Source of the DNA: Gordionus sp. m RMFG-2023
Lineage: Eukaryota > Nematomorpha > Gordioida > Chordodea > Parachordodidae
DNA length: 64,000 bases
Direction: 5' to 3'
Assembly: GCF_954871325.1 (NCBI RefSeq)
Contig: NC_088775.1
Location: forward strand, 5,195,475-5,259,474
Shown here: piece by piece, positions 11,980-24,518 of the stretch
Numbering within the stretch: position 1 is the stretch's first letter
Layout of the letters: every line of letters starts with the position of its first letter
Position numbers and translations under genes: made by a program
The notes under the pieces: generated by a model
Seen by the model: only the letters and a program-made list of their open reading frames with translations
What the model was told of the DNA's origin: nothing
Database searches by the model: none

Positions 11980-14848
11980 GCTTTTTTTTAATTTTTTTTT
12001 AAAAAGTATATGTTATATTAATTATTGATAATATTATAATAAAAATATAAAATTTCCATATAAAATATAAAAAAATATAAAAAAGAGTGTAAATTTTAAA
12101 AATATCGATGGCTCTAAAAAGAGCTTATAGTAAAAATGTACCTAAAAAACATGTATAATTATGTTTATAAATTTCTATTTGTATTTTTCGTTTTAGGAAG
12201 ATTGACTCGCGTTTTTCGTTTGTTATGTTAAAAATTTTACGTGCTAAAATTTTTAAAAATGAATATGTTGATTGGGAGAAATTACCATTAGTTGAGATGA
12301 CTATGGGTTGAAAAATAAAATTATTTAATATTGAGTATTTATTGCTTTTTTTATTTTCGCCATTAGTGAGAGGATTTGAAATAATTGATGGGAAAGGAAG
12401 AGACACAGGTAGCGTCCCAAATTAGGGATTTCCCATTTGACCATGGGATGCAGGTTAAACCGTCAGGTCTGAGATCATCTTGTAGAGAGAGGTTTGTTGG
12501 TTCTAGAATGTTAGGAATTTTAGCTTTATTGAGTGCGTTATGGATGATTTTATTTATTGCTTTATGCCGGAGGTGGCGACCTTAACTACGGGAGCAGTTT
12601 AGACCGTGTCGTGCATTTGGTCGTACGGGTAGGTTGCAGAGGTGGCAAGTGTGTGAATGTGTTAGCGAGCATCCTAGTCTAAATCCTATGGTAACTCTCA
12701 GTTGGTCATTGGTTAAGAGATTATCAAGGGTTAGGCTAGGAAGTGCCTCGAGGCATTCATATCCGCCATATTTATCATTTAATTGAAGAAGTTGAATATC
12801 GCTGATACCGGAGGGGTTAAGACTATTTTGAAGTTTCTTTATAAGGGGTTCCAAGATTGATTTATTAGAAATTTCGGTTGGGAATGTTTGACCGTCTGGG
12901 GTTAGTAGATTCCATTTTTCGATTGCTACTGTTAAGAGATCGTCATTGGGATTATAAAAGATGAGATCGCGGAATTGAGCGAAAGGCGATTAGATATAAA
13001 TAGAGATAGGGAGAGTAATTCTAAGGGGATCAGGTCGATACCGCCTAGTTTAGCGCGTAATTGAGCAAGGTGCCAATTAAAGTCTGATAATGGAAGATTA
13101 AGGATCCTTTCCATTAAGGTCTTTAAGCGAATATTATGCGGTGAAAAATTCTGAGGAGGTGAATGAGGAGGATGAGTGGAAGAGGTCTGAGATTTTAGGT
13201 AAATATAGGCACTTTTTTAATAAATAAAAAAGTTGGTGCGATGGGATATGATTGATGAACTTTTCCAAGTTTTGCAACTCGAAGATTGTTTTATCGATTG
13301 TTTTTTCCGAGATTTTATTATTTAGTAGTGGGGAGCCCAAGAGTTGGATATCTTCGATTTTGATAATATTGTAATCTTTAAATGAGTCTAGGGGAATCTC
13401 GGGGTTGAGTATGCAGATTTCTGTTTTGGTTTTGTTTAATTCTAGGCCTATTTTGGGGCATTCTCTTTCGAGGTGGAAGAGGGCTTTGCTTATTTGATGT
13501 TGGTTACCGCAGAGAGTGCCATCGTCTAGGTACCATAAATTAAGGTCTAGATTAAAATCAGATTTGAGATCTTTCATCATATTATGGATGGCTAAGCAGA
13601 AAAGTATAGGGCCTAGGGGGTCGCCCTGCTGAACACCCTCTTCTGAGCATATAACGCAACCATTGAAAATGAGGGGAGTGCTATTGGTATAGCAAATGTC
13701 AACAATGCGCGAGTATTGGGGGAAAATAAACGATTCGAGAGCCAAGGAACGAGATACTGTATTGAAGGCGTTTTTGAAATCAATTTTGCAAAGAACGGAG
13801 TTTAAAGGTGGATGTTGTAGGTAGATTCGGAGACAGTGAGAGGCTATATCTACGCCTCCTTTTGTTCCGCAGCCTAATTGGTAATTGCCAAGCAGGGAAT
13901 GAGTAACGGTTTTTATTTTTTTGCGATGATTTTAGTAATCAGGCGTCTGAAGAAAGAACCGGTAGCTATTGGGCGGATACCACCTTTCGGCTTTTCAAAT
14001 GCAATCAAGTTAGCTCCAAATATTATTTGATGAGCTAATGGGGATATCTCTAGTGATTATATTATCGAGGAAGGATGTAAGTGAGTTAAAAAAAACTATT
14101 TGAATTGGGAGATTTTAGGAATGTTTGGAAGTAGGAAGGTCTATAGCCGTCAGGACCTGCTGCTGAAAATTTATTAAATTCGTTTATAGTGTCACGTATA
14201 TCTTGGTTTGATATTGTGAGAGGAGGAATATTGGGCGGAGGATTTGGTAAGCTAGTATAAGAAGCTCATGGATGGAGAGATTTTAGGTTTTCAAGAGTCA
14301 CATCATTAGATGGGGCTAGTTTTGATTGTGAGTAGATTAATTTTTGGGCTCCGTAGACGTCGCCTTCATTTATTTTTTTGGAAATTATGTCACAGGTTTT
14401 AATGAAACTTTCATTGGAATTATTGGGATAATTGATGTGTTCAAGAGGTGTTAATCTATATTTTTAAGTCTGTCTTTTATAATGTTAGGTAGTGAAATAG
14501 ATTTTTTATCTTTTGGGATTGAGAGACATTTAAAAGGGAAAGTGAAAAGATTATTCCAATGATTTGTGTTTGACAAATCTGAGTTAATATTATCAAATAA
14601 TTTGGTGAGATGGTCTGTGATAAGGTAGTTAACACTGATTGGGATGTGCTTAATTGTTGGTGATTTATTAATAAAGATAAATTCTTCTAGTGATTTGTTA
14701 TTTATTTGTATGTGTTTGGTATTTATTGGGGGTTCTATAGGTTTTGTGCAAAGTGTGTTAGAGCCTGAGCAAGGGAGGGTTGTAGGGCCATGTTTGTAAA
14801 GATGGTCATCTTTTTTTATATTTATTAGTTTATGGCAAGTTGGATAAA
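11980..14848 (-). mobile_element. Non-LTR retroelement with YLDDG reverse transcriptase and CCHC/nuclease tail, decayed
   Basis: On the minus strand the order is: an AGPDGYRP motif (about 14150), a KPKGGIRPIA...RRL motif (about 13940-13990), then a 203-codon open frame (13134-13745). That frame has EEGVQQGDPLGPILF and the catalytic box WYLDDGT (about 13517-13535). Next come a CCHC knuckle (C-x2-C-x9-H-x3-C, about 12594-12650) and, past it, GRHLRHKAIN and a decayed nuclease-like segment. The tail is at 12125-12406. This architecture matches a widespread but little-described invertebrate RT family with GVQQGDPLGPLLF and YLDDG motifs. Stops and frameshifts break it. A poly-A tail appears as T-runs at 11983-12002. 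It sits inside a satellite subunit: the uninterrupted version is at 4440-4520 on the other strand. Exact clade uncertain. Confidence 0.75.
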
Positions 14849-14849
14849 T

Positions 14850-16320
14850 GGAGCATATAATAGAATCGTTAAAGATTTAATATTAAGTTTATAATATTTT
14901 TTTATTATGAATTAATTCCTAAGGCTTTTAATCTATACTAAATGATACTCTTTTAATTTATATATATACTTATTTTATCTCACGCATTTTGTATATTTAA
15001 TTATTTAAGCTACAACGCCCATTAATATTGCAACAGTTTTAACAAGTATGAATATTTAAATTTTATGACCTTCTCTAATTTCTTGCCTATTCAAATATAA
15101 ATATATATTTAACATTACAAAAGCGTAAACTGTGAATATAATGATTCAATCAAATATCCTAATCGACAAATATTTACAATATTGAAACTTATATTTGAAC
15201 ATTTTACTATTGAAGGCCATATATTTTTAAATAATATTAATTATTACCTTGTTAACTCTTTAATATAATTGTTATTTCTGATACATTTTTAAATATTTTT
15301 ATAATAAAATGCCTATAGTAAAACCCACACTACCACCGTGTATAAATATTTATATATTAAAATATTATAATTTAATATTATCCTAAATAATTTTCTAAAT
15401 AAAATTTTTTGCCATTTCTATATAATAATTAGGGTAATATTAAATTTAAAGATTTCAAATTTACTATTTATTACTAATTTTAAATTTAATACAATTATTT
15501 CTTCTTAATTTTTGAGACAATTATTTTATCTAATACTTTTATTGTTTATTATTTTATTTACCTAAGCAAAGAAATCTATAACCAAACCCCCACTTCCTGC
15601 AAGTAAAAATATTTTAATAACTAAACAATATTAATATATTAAAATTAAATTCACACAGTATATTAAATTTTTTATAATATAAAATCTCTAATTCTATTAA
15701 ATTACTCATAGAGCCTAACCGTTAGTTTAGTATTGAAATTTAAAAATTAAGATATTTAATGGAATAGACCTTCACGTTTAAAAATAACTCTTACTGAGTA
15801 ATAATTAGCTTTGCTAATATTTATTTTGTTAACTAATGGCTACTTAATAATTTTTCATTTTCTTAAGCACCAACACCTATAAATAAATCCAAAAGAAAAT
15901 CAAGTATAAATATTTTATTTTATGACCTCATCTCTATTTTTTATTAAGTTATTCGAAAATAAATATATATTTAAAATTATCAAAGTTTAAAATGTGAGAA
16001 TTTACTGAATAACATATAGCCGAATCGATCAATATTTAATTATTGTATAAATTCCACTGATTTTATATGATATTAATTATTACCATATTAATTTTAGATG
16101 TAATTATTTTATCTCACACAAATTGATTGTTTATTTATAAAGCAACAACGACCATTAATATTTCAACAGTTTCAATATATGAGTATTAAATTTATGACCT
16201 CATCTCTAATTTTGCTTATCAAAAATAAATATATATTTAACACTATAAAAGCCTAAAATGTGAATATAATGATTAAATCTACTAGCCTAATCGAAATAAA
16301 TTTACAATATTAAAATTTAC
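14850..16320 (-). repeat. Inverted satellite block continuing past the retroelement
   Basis: Resumes the satellite subunit interrupted at 11978 and runs through a full set of subunits in minus orientation. It includes the extra 300-base subunit seen only in the third plus-strand unit (here about 15780-16090). More diverged than the 1.2-6.2 kb array. Confidence 0.8.
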
Positions 16321-16324
16321 TGGC

Positions 16325-16510
16325 TATCCCTCATAAAAGGATAAGTCCCAATCAAAAAAGAAAAGTTTGTATCATAAAAGCACAAGGTTTAATTAAAATT
16401 GGAAAAGTATCAAACAAAAAAGGAAAATGCCCAATCAAAAAGGTAAAGTGTCAAACAAAAAAGTATACTTCTCATTTAAAAAAGGCCAATCGTTATTTTT
16501 TTAATTTTTT
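16325..16510. repeat. Short degenerate tandem repeat, period about 20-25 bases
   Basis: A run of loosely repeated units built on AATCAAAAAGG and ATCAAACAAAAAAGG, inserted between satellite subunits. Function unknown. Confidence 0.55.
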
Positions 16511-16559
16511 TCTTGTTCAATTTTTCTTTTAATTTATATTAATCCTTCCTGTTTTATAA

Positions 16560-18180
16560 ATGTGAATCTAGTCGGATTTATATTTAAAATATTGAAACTT
16601 ATAAAGAAACTAATTTCATAATAGGAGTTGTATTTTTAAATAATATAAATTACCTGTTTTCTCATTTGATATACATGTTTTTTTAGACACTTTATATTGT
16701 TTTTTTTTAAATTTATATAGCTCAACTTAAACTTTAACTCATACCTTCAAAATAAATATTTAAACATATTTAAATATAGAATTTATCCTAATTAAATTTA
16801 TATAAATGTTTACCATTAACTATATAATAAATAAATCGCGTATATAATAGAATCGTTATAGGTTTAATATTAAGTTTATAAATATTTATGTTCTAAATTA
16901 GTCCCTAAGGCTTTTAAACTATACTAAATGATAATTTTTTAATTTATAAATACCTATTTTATCTCACCCAAATTGATTGTTTATTTATAAACAACAAGGC
17001 TAATAAATACAACACATATGAATATTAAAGTTTTATGACTTCATCTCTAATTTCTTGCATATTTAAAAATATAATTTAACACAACACTAAAAAAGAGATG
17101 TGAATATAATAATTGAATCAAATCGCTTCCTTTTAAGTTTTCAAATTGACTATTTGAATCAATTTTTCATTTTATCACTTAATTATAATTTATTTTTATA
17201 AGCATCAATACCCGCAATTCAACCAATTTAAAAATTTTATGACTTCTCGGATATTAAATATTGTTCTTTTTCAAAAATATATATTTACCTATCCATCATC
17301 TCTATAGGGAAAATGTGAAATATATAATAATATCCTTGTTAGCCGATTCAATTATTAATTAGGCTTACAGAATAATTCCTATGTTTTTAATACTAATTGA
17401 TGCATTGTTTTATGAAATTATTTTTTTCTGACAACTGATGTTTATTTATCTAAGCAAACAGTGATTACTAAACCCACAATTCATTATTTTTTTTATAACT
17501 ACTGGATATCTTAATTATTTTATTTACCATTAGTTGTTTATTTTTTTAAGTGAAAATACTCGTAGCCAACCTACACTTAAAACTAAAATATTTAATTTTA
17601 TGACCTCCAGAATATCTAATTTTAATCTCTATGAAAACTAACTTACTTGGTTTAATCAATAGAATAATGACAAGTTAGTATAGATAGTATTGAATGGCCA
17701 AGTCGATTGCCAGGTTAAGATTTTAAAATAGTATAATCCTGAATGACAAAATGTTTCAGAATTTTATTTGCCAAATCTAGAGCTTACATAATATTATTTT
17801 GGATAAAATCTTAATCGAACCGTTTTTAAAAATCGAATCAAATTAGGCTAACAACGCTAGGCATAGAATTATAGCATTACTTAATCACATTTTAAAATAA
17901 ATTGGATTTATTTGGCACTATGTTTAACTGGGTCATGACTATCGAGCCCAAGAATTAAAATACTAAATTGATATAATTTTCTTAAGATACACATGTTTAG
18001 ATCTAGTTATTTTTTTAAAATTTATATACCCCATATTGTCAGTTATATGTGTCTTATTGTAGTGTGATTATTTGTGATCATTCGGAATCTCTCTATTTTG
18101 ATATCAATTATTGAGAGCAATTTTAAAAATCTGATTTAACCTTCCCATGAATTCAATATTCCAAATATATATCGAAAGAT
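16560..18180 (-). repeat. Degenerate satellite subunits and intergenic DNA
   Basis: Recognisable landmarks of the satellite (TTTTATGACYTC followed by ATCTCTAATTTT, and AAGCAxCAAxxCC) recur at irregular spacing to about 17.64 kb and then fade. Part of a TGTTGTTAA-type MITE end lies at about 17.81-17.87 kb. No coding exon supported. Confidence 0.5.
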
Positions 18181-18678
18181 AAAAGATTATAACATTTATA
18201 ATGTTAGTTGAAATAATATTATTGCATTATTTAAAAATTAATAATGTAAATAATAATCTAAATTATCATAATCAAAATATGATCGTTTTGCTGTCATCAA
18301 AAGTTTTTGCTATCATCTTAATGTATTCCATGGATGCTAATTGTGTTGATTCCACAATTAAATTAAAAAATAAAAAAACTCTAATTGGAGTTCTTTAATT
18401 ATTTTGTTTGAACTTTTTAAACAAAGACTTAGACGATGTTTTTAATAAATTGCACCATTTCCTAACCTATTTTATTGCAGATAAAATGACCCCCAATTGC
18501 TTGCTTATTAAACCTTAATATTGAAAAATTCCCCGTGTTATAAAAATTGCAAATGGATTATTAGCAGCTGAAGTCAGAAAATGATGTATTAATATCATGC
18601 ACAAGATTAATATTATAATACTTCATTCAAAAAATTAATATTATAATATACTTAAAAAATTATATAAATTCTATTCAG

Positions 18679-18788
18679 AAGATATCATCATTGAGATGTC
18701 AACAGCTTCTTATGAATCATTCTCTACACTCAAAAGGTTTTATCGAGCACCAGAAAATTATAAGAAAATAAACGAAAATAAAATTTAG
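18679..18788 (+). CDS. Possible terminal exon of an unknown gene
   Basis: A splice-acceptor-like CTATTCAG is followed by 36 open codons ending in TAG. The peptide contains MSTASYESFSTLKRFYR, whose composition is less AT-driven than its surroundings. I do not recognise it. Upstream, around 18270-18400, is a short open frame with a hydrophobic N-terminus (MIVLLSSKVFAIILMYS) that could be a signal peptide of the same gene, but no convincing splice chain links them. Weak prediction. Confidence 0.25.
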
Positions 18789-19247
18789 TTATTTATTTAT
18801 TTTAAAATAAAAATAGTCAAATTTTAATTAATTTTGTATATTCATAATTATTTGCAATTACAAAAATTTTCAATAAAAAAATATCAAAAATTTTTTTCCT
18901 GACTATTTATTCTATTTCAAAAAATATTCCCTAAGCAATTTCATCCCCCACTGATTTTGGTGTTTTAAACTTATATTTTGTAAATATAAATGTTAAAAAA
19001 AGGAGTATTTGAAATAACTCATTTTTATAGTAATATCCCTCCACCAAATCATAATATACAGAACATATCCATCTAACGAATAGAATAAGAAAAAAATTAT
19101 TCTGATCATATTTTTATCAATAAAATTGTTTTGATAAATGTTTCGGATTACAATCTATATACAAAAAATAAAAATTGCAGAAATTTTCTATCTTCAATTT
19201 TTCTAATATTTATGTATATAATAATTATATTACTAACATATAATATT

Positions 19248-19457
19248 TGTTAAACTGCTCAATCTTGATTTGAGCTGATCTTTGAAAGCGGCTAGCTAAA
19301 TATTTTATCCAGAGAAATATTACACAAATCTGGAAATTTAGCTCATAGGTTTTGATTTGTACATCTATTAACTAAATCTCGTAAGTAATATTTTTCTGAC
19401 TAAATATTAAGTTAGCAATTTTTTAAAAATAGGCTTAAATTGAGCTGTTTAACAACA
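19248..19457. mobile_element. MITE, TGTTGTTAAAC family, copy 1
   Basis: Ends are inverted repeats (TGTTAAACTGCTCA... at left, TGAGCTGTTTAACAACA at right), with an inner inverted AAxCGGCTxxxT block. About 210 bases. Other copies lie at 23811-24023, 24755-24826 (one end only), 27386-27584 and a fragment near 17.83 kb. No reading frame. Target duplication not clear. Confidence 0.65.
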
Positions 19458-20355
19458 CCACTAAATTTTATATAAATATTCACGATTTGATTGAGGGTTT
19501 AAATCTGGGAAATTATTCTTCGATTACCTAATATTATTTTTTGTTATTGTTAATAATTTGATTATTGATTTTTTTTAAGCAACGTTACTAGTAACCAAAA
19601 CTAAACCCAAAACTAATATATAATTTGACTTCTCAGTTAAATATCAAAATTTGTTCTTGTTAAATTTTTTTTTTATTTGCCTCTCATTATTAATATTTTA
19701 AAATTGTAGTAATATTTTATATATTCTACTTTATATTTTAATGTGGATTTCAATAATCAATAATTTTAAAAATATTTCAGCTTTAGTTAATATATCAATG
19801 TAAATGAATAAAGAATTTATTAGCTATATCGATGATATTTCCATTTCATGGAACTTTCTTATAATATGAAAATTATTTCAAACATTCGACTTATGTGTTA
19901 GAAAATAATAAAATTTACCAAAAAATATTAGAAAATGTATCTTTGAATTATTAGGTTTTTAAACAATGACTTCTCAGTTCTTGTTCAAAATTCCTTATCA
20001 ATCTCTCATTATCAAGGTATAAAATGTAAAATAATAATAAAAATAATTGCTCAATAGACTATTTTTATATAATCAAGTTTAAAAATATTTCAAAATATTA
20101 TTTATAAATAAATTATATGAGTAAGTAATATCTTGTTTTTAGCAATTCAGTTGTTAGGCAATCTTTCTAAAACTCATTAAATCCTATGATATTATTATAT
20201 TAATTTTATAAAACCACATTTAAAAAACAATGTTTATTTAGATAAAGTTCCGAAAGAATTTAATGGTTTAATTTTATGAATTTTAGAAATAATTCCTTTT
20301 TAATTTTTTATTCTATCTTAATCATTAATAATAATGCCTATTTTTTCAAAAACAG

Positions 20356-20426
20356 GTGAGACCTTTGAAGATTTAAAGTTAGATGATGATGAGAATATTA
20401 ATGCCCGAAAGATAAAAAAAATTCAA
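20356..20426 (+). CDS. Exon-like block of unknown gene A
   Basis: An acceptor-like ACAG precedes 71 open bases and a GTAAAT donor. The peptide is acidic (ETFEDLKLDDDENINARKI). The matching block in copy B (about 32251-32305) keeps the second half and donor but has lost the acceptor and first half by deletion, so the exon is not conserved. Link to the later exons of gene A is by proximity only. Confidence 0.35.
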
Positions 20427-20479
20427 GTAAATATTTTTTATGATTAACCATTCAACAGGGTTGCATTAACAAAATGCCT

Positions 20480-21190
20480 TCAAATTTTTAGAGTTCTTAA
20501 AGTAGAGCCGTACCTTTTATAAAATTTAATTTTAAACATGAAAAATTAAAATATAATTTTATTATGAATTATATGCTTTTAAATTTCATTACTTAATTTT
20601 GAAATTGAAATTTATATTTTCGAAATTTGTAAACCAAAATAAATCATAAAAAGGTTGAATAATCTAGTTTCAAGGAAAGATTCCTTAGTTACCAGTACTA
20701 CAAAAATGACGACTACAGATAATTTTTTTGAAATAACAGATATAATCATATATAAAAACAATTAATGCATTTTTTTTCACTACATATGCAAATGAGTATT
20801 TTTATAATTTTTCATATTTAAAAAATAAATACCCCATTACCTAAAACTGCTAGTGTTGAGCGATTATTTAGTAGGGTTAACTTATACGCAGTCATCCCGA
20901 TCTAGACTTAGCAAATAAATAATTATTTTATTTATATTATATATAAACTTTTTATATAGGTTCTTATATAATTAATAAACTTTTATAATATTTATAAATG
21001 TTGATTTTTTTTATATACACAAATAAAATACATTATTATAACCATAAAAAAAATTTATTAGTAAATTTTCCTTAGCAGTAACTAATAAAGCGCTACTTGG
21101 TTCAGGTTAAAGTAGCGTTAGTAAACTACCTTTTCTTGGAAAATAGATGTAGCGATAGCGCATTCTTTTTAAAAATAGCGTTAGAATACT
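20480..21190 (+). mobile_element. hAT transposon remnant (C-terminal dimerisation region), copy A
   Basis: Near 20830-20905 the plus strand reads YPITxTASVERLFSRVN, the conserved hAT C-terminal dimerisation motif, preceded by decayed coding sequence (VSRKDSLVT at about 20678). Terminal-repeat-like GTAGCG/CGCTAC segments lie at 21080-21180. It is shared with copy B (32370-33010), so it predates the duplication. A lone end of the same type lies near 54.66-54.76 kb. Confidence 0.6.
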
Positions 21191-21882
21191 GCAAATTTTC
21201 CAAAATAAAAAGTCATTTACAAACTACTAACTTATAAAAAAATTTGCAATTTATTATTTAAAGTTTTCATATATAGTTTGAAATTTTATAGATGTCTTCA
21301 AAATATAAAATTAGTCCAAAGCAATAGCTAAATAGAAGTTCCGCTGATTTTAATGAAAGGAAAAATTTATTCTAGTTATAGATGCATATAAAAATACTAT
21401 ATTCCTGTAGGCTAATGTTTATAATCTGAAGCGAACCAGTAAATTTTAAATTGAATTAAAAAGATTTAAACAACAAATGGAACAAATTCTAAATATATAA
21501 TTTTCTTATTTAAGTAAAATCGCATATGTAAAATAAAATAATTTAAACCAAAAACAAATACAAAAATATATTTAAAAAACATAAGAGAGGGGGGTTGCAA
21601 GATAAAGCTCTTATTTAGATTAGAGGGAAGTTTGCTTAGAAACACGACTATTTGAGTTGTTCGTAATATTTTAAAAGAGGATCCATAATTACCATTTATT
21701 TGAGAATACATAGTATCTTAAAAATATGATAGCCTGCCTAGAAGGACCAGCATCTCATTGGTAGAAATAACCATTAAGATAAAGCGAAAATCTAAAGACT
21801 GGTACTTTTTAATTTTTGACCTTTCTGCTATAATAATCGGATTAATGTTTAGGTTAGAGGATTTTCTCTCCTCTTAACCAGT

Positions 21883-22352
21883 CAGTGTCTACATGAACGG
21901 GAGGAGTAGGAACAGTTTGCATCCTATTTTTTTGATGGGGTAGAGGGTAGGCGGCTTTAATGGGGGTAGGATAATTTTTTTGGGGTGTTATCTATTGAAT
22001 TTTGAGTTGAAATAGGACAAAATTTATTGCCGTAAAAATTAATAATTTAGTTATAGAACTATTATAATACAATTCATCGACCAAATCTATATATTGCAGA
22101 CAATCATACACATTGTTTTCCGAATAAAACTTTCTGCTATTCACAAAATATCGATAGTTGGTAGTAGAGATAGATTAATTTAAGTTATCCTTTATAAATT
22201 CTCTGAAAGAATATCATTATAATTAAAAAGGTGAAAATAATAATGAGGAAATATCGCCGCCAAAGATGGTGGAATTTTTTAGGGGGGTGGGGGTAGGTTA
22301 AGGTTTTTGAAGGGGGTTTCCATCCAGTGAAAATCCTGTCATGTAGACGCTG
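21883..22352. mobile_element. MITE, CAGCGTCTACATGA family, copy A (hAT-type)
   Basis: Starts CAGTGTCTACATGA and ends TCATGTAGACGCTG, so the termini are inverted repeats. Flanked by an 8-bp duplication with one mismatch (TAACCAGT / TAAACAGT). The related duplicated locus near 33655 has no element, showing the empty site. 470 bases, no gene. A second full copy in reverse orientation is at 42362-42917 and a partial copy at about 40350-40520. Confidence 0.85.
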
Positions 22353-22772
22353 TAAACAGTGAATCTTTGTATATTCATTAAAAATAAAATAAATATGTAC
22401 TTTGTTAAATCTGCAAAAATTAAACTAGATTATAGTTATCTAAAAATAATTATAACTGTTAACAAATTACATTTGGAAAAATTTAATTAAATTCCTAATC
22501 TCTATTACTTCATAATTACAATTATTTACTAGATAAGTAGTTTTTAATATTTTAATCTACTATTCGACCGTTTAACTAACGATAGCTGGGATCAACAATG
22601 TAGTGATACTGTATATATTTAATTATAGAAGAAAAATCCGAAAATAAATTAAAACATAAATAGTTACATAGGACTTAAGATCTACCATTTTTCTTATATA
22701 TTTTCTGCTTTATATTTTAATTTTATTAATATGGATTTCTTATTTACTTATATTATATTTATATTTTGCTAG

Positions 22773-23039
22773 GATAAATGCAAAGGAAAAAAATATCCAC
22801 CATGCTGGTAATTTATAATATTTTAATTTTATCTAATATATATCCTAAATTCAAAAAAGGAGTAAACCCATATTCGTGTTTATGCTTGCCTATAATCTTA
22901 AAAGTTCATTAATTTTAGCATGTAAAATATTAATAATTTATATAAAGAAATATTAAAACCCGAATATATTTGGTTTAATCTTCTTGACAAAGAAATCTCG
23001 AATTCAAAAATAATCACCCTTCCGAATAAAGAAATTGCT
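22773..23039 (+). CDS. Unknown gene A, three small exons
   Basis: Three candidate exons with tiny introns: 22773-22807 (DKCKGKKYPPCW), 22860-22903 (SKPIFVFMLAYNLK) and 22948-23039 (ending TLPNKEIA before a GTGAGT donor). The introns would be 52 and 44 bases, the same size class as in the HAUS1-like gene. The second intron uses a poor GTTCAT donor. Copy B has all three blocks in the same phases (34062-34095, 34150-34193, 34244-34317) with DKCKENKFPSCW and TLPNKEIV. I do not recognise the protein. Cysteines and a hydrophobic stretch suggest a secreted or membrane product, but this is inference. Confidence 0.4.
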
Positions 23040-23619
23040 GTGAGTATTTCATTATGAATTATTTTTTCTACATAATTTTTTTAATTATACCTTTATTAAA
23101 ATGGAATTTAAAAACATTTCCTGTAAAAATGAAATCTCATAGAAATGTAATTATTCTCTCGTTCAAAAATTTGATATTTGATATCATTTTAACAAACTAA
23201 ATTAGATGACATTTATTTAAAAAAATATAATTAGATATATTATTTAAATTTAAAGAAATATCATTTAAAATAGAGCTTTTAAAAAGGAAAGGGAAGAGGA
23301 GGGATTGAAAACTAGAATATTTTCAAATTTAGAGCACTTTTTAAACCGAAGCTTTTATGTGGCATAAATTCAAGGTTAGATTGAAAATGATCCACGTCAT
23401 CCGTGGCTATGTTCTAGCAATAATTAGAAAACTTATTTTTTTAAAAAAAATCTTTTATCTTTGAATATCAGAAAATTAATAGTGGGCTATGGTTAACCAA
23501 TCTTTGTTTTTTTAAGATAAATAATTCTAAATATATTACCAAATCGTTGTTATATAAAATTAAATAAGTATATAAAGAAGGAATAATATCCAAGTCAGAT
23601 ATTCAATTTAATATCTATG

Positions 23620-23735
23620 GGCTCGACCCGGATATTTTTAACAAAAATTTTTTTGGGTCTAGTCCGGCTCGGATTTTTTTAAAAAAATTAGACCCGGCTC
23701 GGAATTTTTAAATTTATATTCGACCTGATATATGC
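23620..23735. repeat. GGCCC-rich MITE
   Basis: Alternating GGCTCG/ACCCGG blocks and A/T-runs, as in the elements at 36.88-37.10 and 61.59-61.99 kb. Absent from the second duplication copy, so it inserted later. Ends not resolved. Confidence 0.5.
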
Positions 23736-23810
23736 AAAAGTTTACCTATTCAGTATTTTATCTTATATTTCGGCGAGTATTATCATTTAATAAGCAAGCA
23801 TAATAGCTAA

Positions 23811-24023
23811 TGTTGTTAAGGCTCGTTTTGAGCCGATTTTTAGAAACGGCTAACTTAATATTTTTATCAGAAAAATATTGACTAAGCCTAAATTTTGATG
23901 CTATATGTCTAGACCTTTGCTCCTTCTATGAACAAAATTTTTAGGCTTGCGTAATAATTTTCTGGATAAAATACTGTGTTAGCCGTTTTTAAAAATCGGC
24001 TCAAAACGAGCTGTTTAACAACA
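23811..24023. mobile_element. MITE, TGTTGTTAA family, copy 2 (best preserved)
   Basis: About 213 bases. The left end TGTTGTTAAGGCTCG and right end TGTTTAACAACA mirror each other. An inner inverted pair (GAGCCGATTTTTAGAAACGG / CCGTTTTTAAAAATCGGCTC) gives long complementary arms. No coding capacity. No clear target duplication. Confidence 0.75.
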
Positions 24024-24368
24024 CTCATATTTTTTTTTATTCTAAACAGATATTTAGTATATTACAAATTGATACTATAATAAATTTATGTAAATAATAA
24101 AATAATATTGAAGCCTTGATATTTCGCCAGTATAGTAATAAATCTTCCCTCTGCTAACTGCTAGTGGGATCCTAAGGCTTACTTTAGGTAATATTATCTT
24201 AACTAAAATCCTGATCTACATTATTTTTTCAATACACGAAATAGAAGTTTTTATCAAAACATGACACAAAACAACCCCGGAAGAATTATTTAAAATATAT
24301 ATTATGATTTTAATTACTATTTTTTTTTTATTTTATAAAAAAATAATATTATTATTATTTAAAAAAAG

Positions 24369-24518
24369 ATTTGCGACAAGACGCCTATATTAGCCAAAGA
24401 TCCAGGATATAAGGGTACATATTGTCAAGTATTTGAAGTTTCGTTTACTAAAGCAAACCTTCTTGTAACAAGAAAGAGTTTTGATTTAGAATTTTTTTTT
24501 ATCAATAAACTTTTATAG
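24369..24518 (+). CDS. Unknown gene A, last exon (50 codons)
   Basis: Fifty open codons after an A-run ending AG, ending in TAG. The peptide begins ICDKTPILAKDPG, has two cysteines and ends INKLL. The paralogous exon in copy B has exactly the same length and stays open, yet 22 of 49 residues differ, while I find only two silent changes among the shared residues. The following untranslated sequence is at least as similar as the coding part. Frame and length conservation argue for a working protein in at least part of its history. Not recognised. Confidence 0.5.
   Translation: MCDKTPILAKDPGYKGTYCQVFEVSFTKANLLVTRKSFDLEFFFINKLL

Noticed and set aside
12385-12585. Plus-strand frame with a hydrophobic end
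   Set aside because: It overlaps the nuclease-like tail of the minus-strand retroelement, which explains the region better.
21466-21711. 81-codon minus-strand frame in duplication copy A
   Set aside because: The matching place in copy B (about 33290-33540) does not keep the frame, and no motif is recognised.
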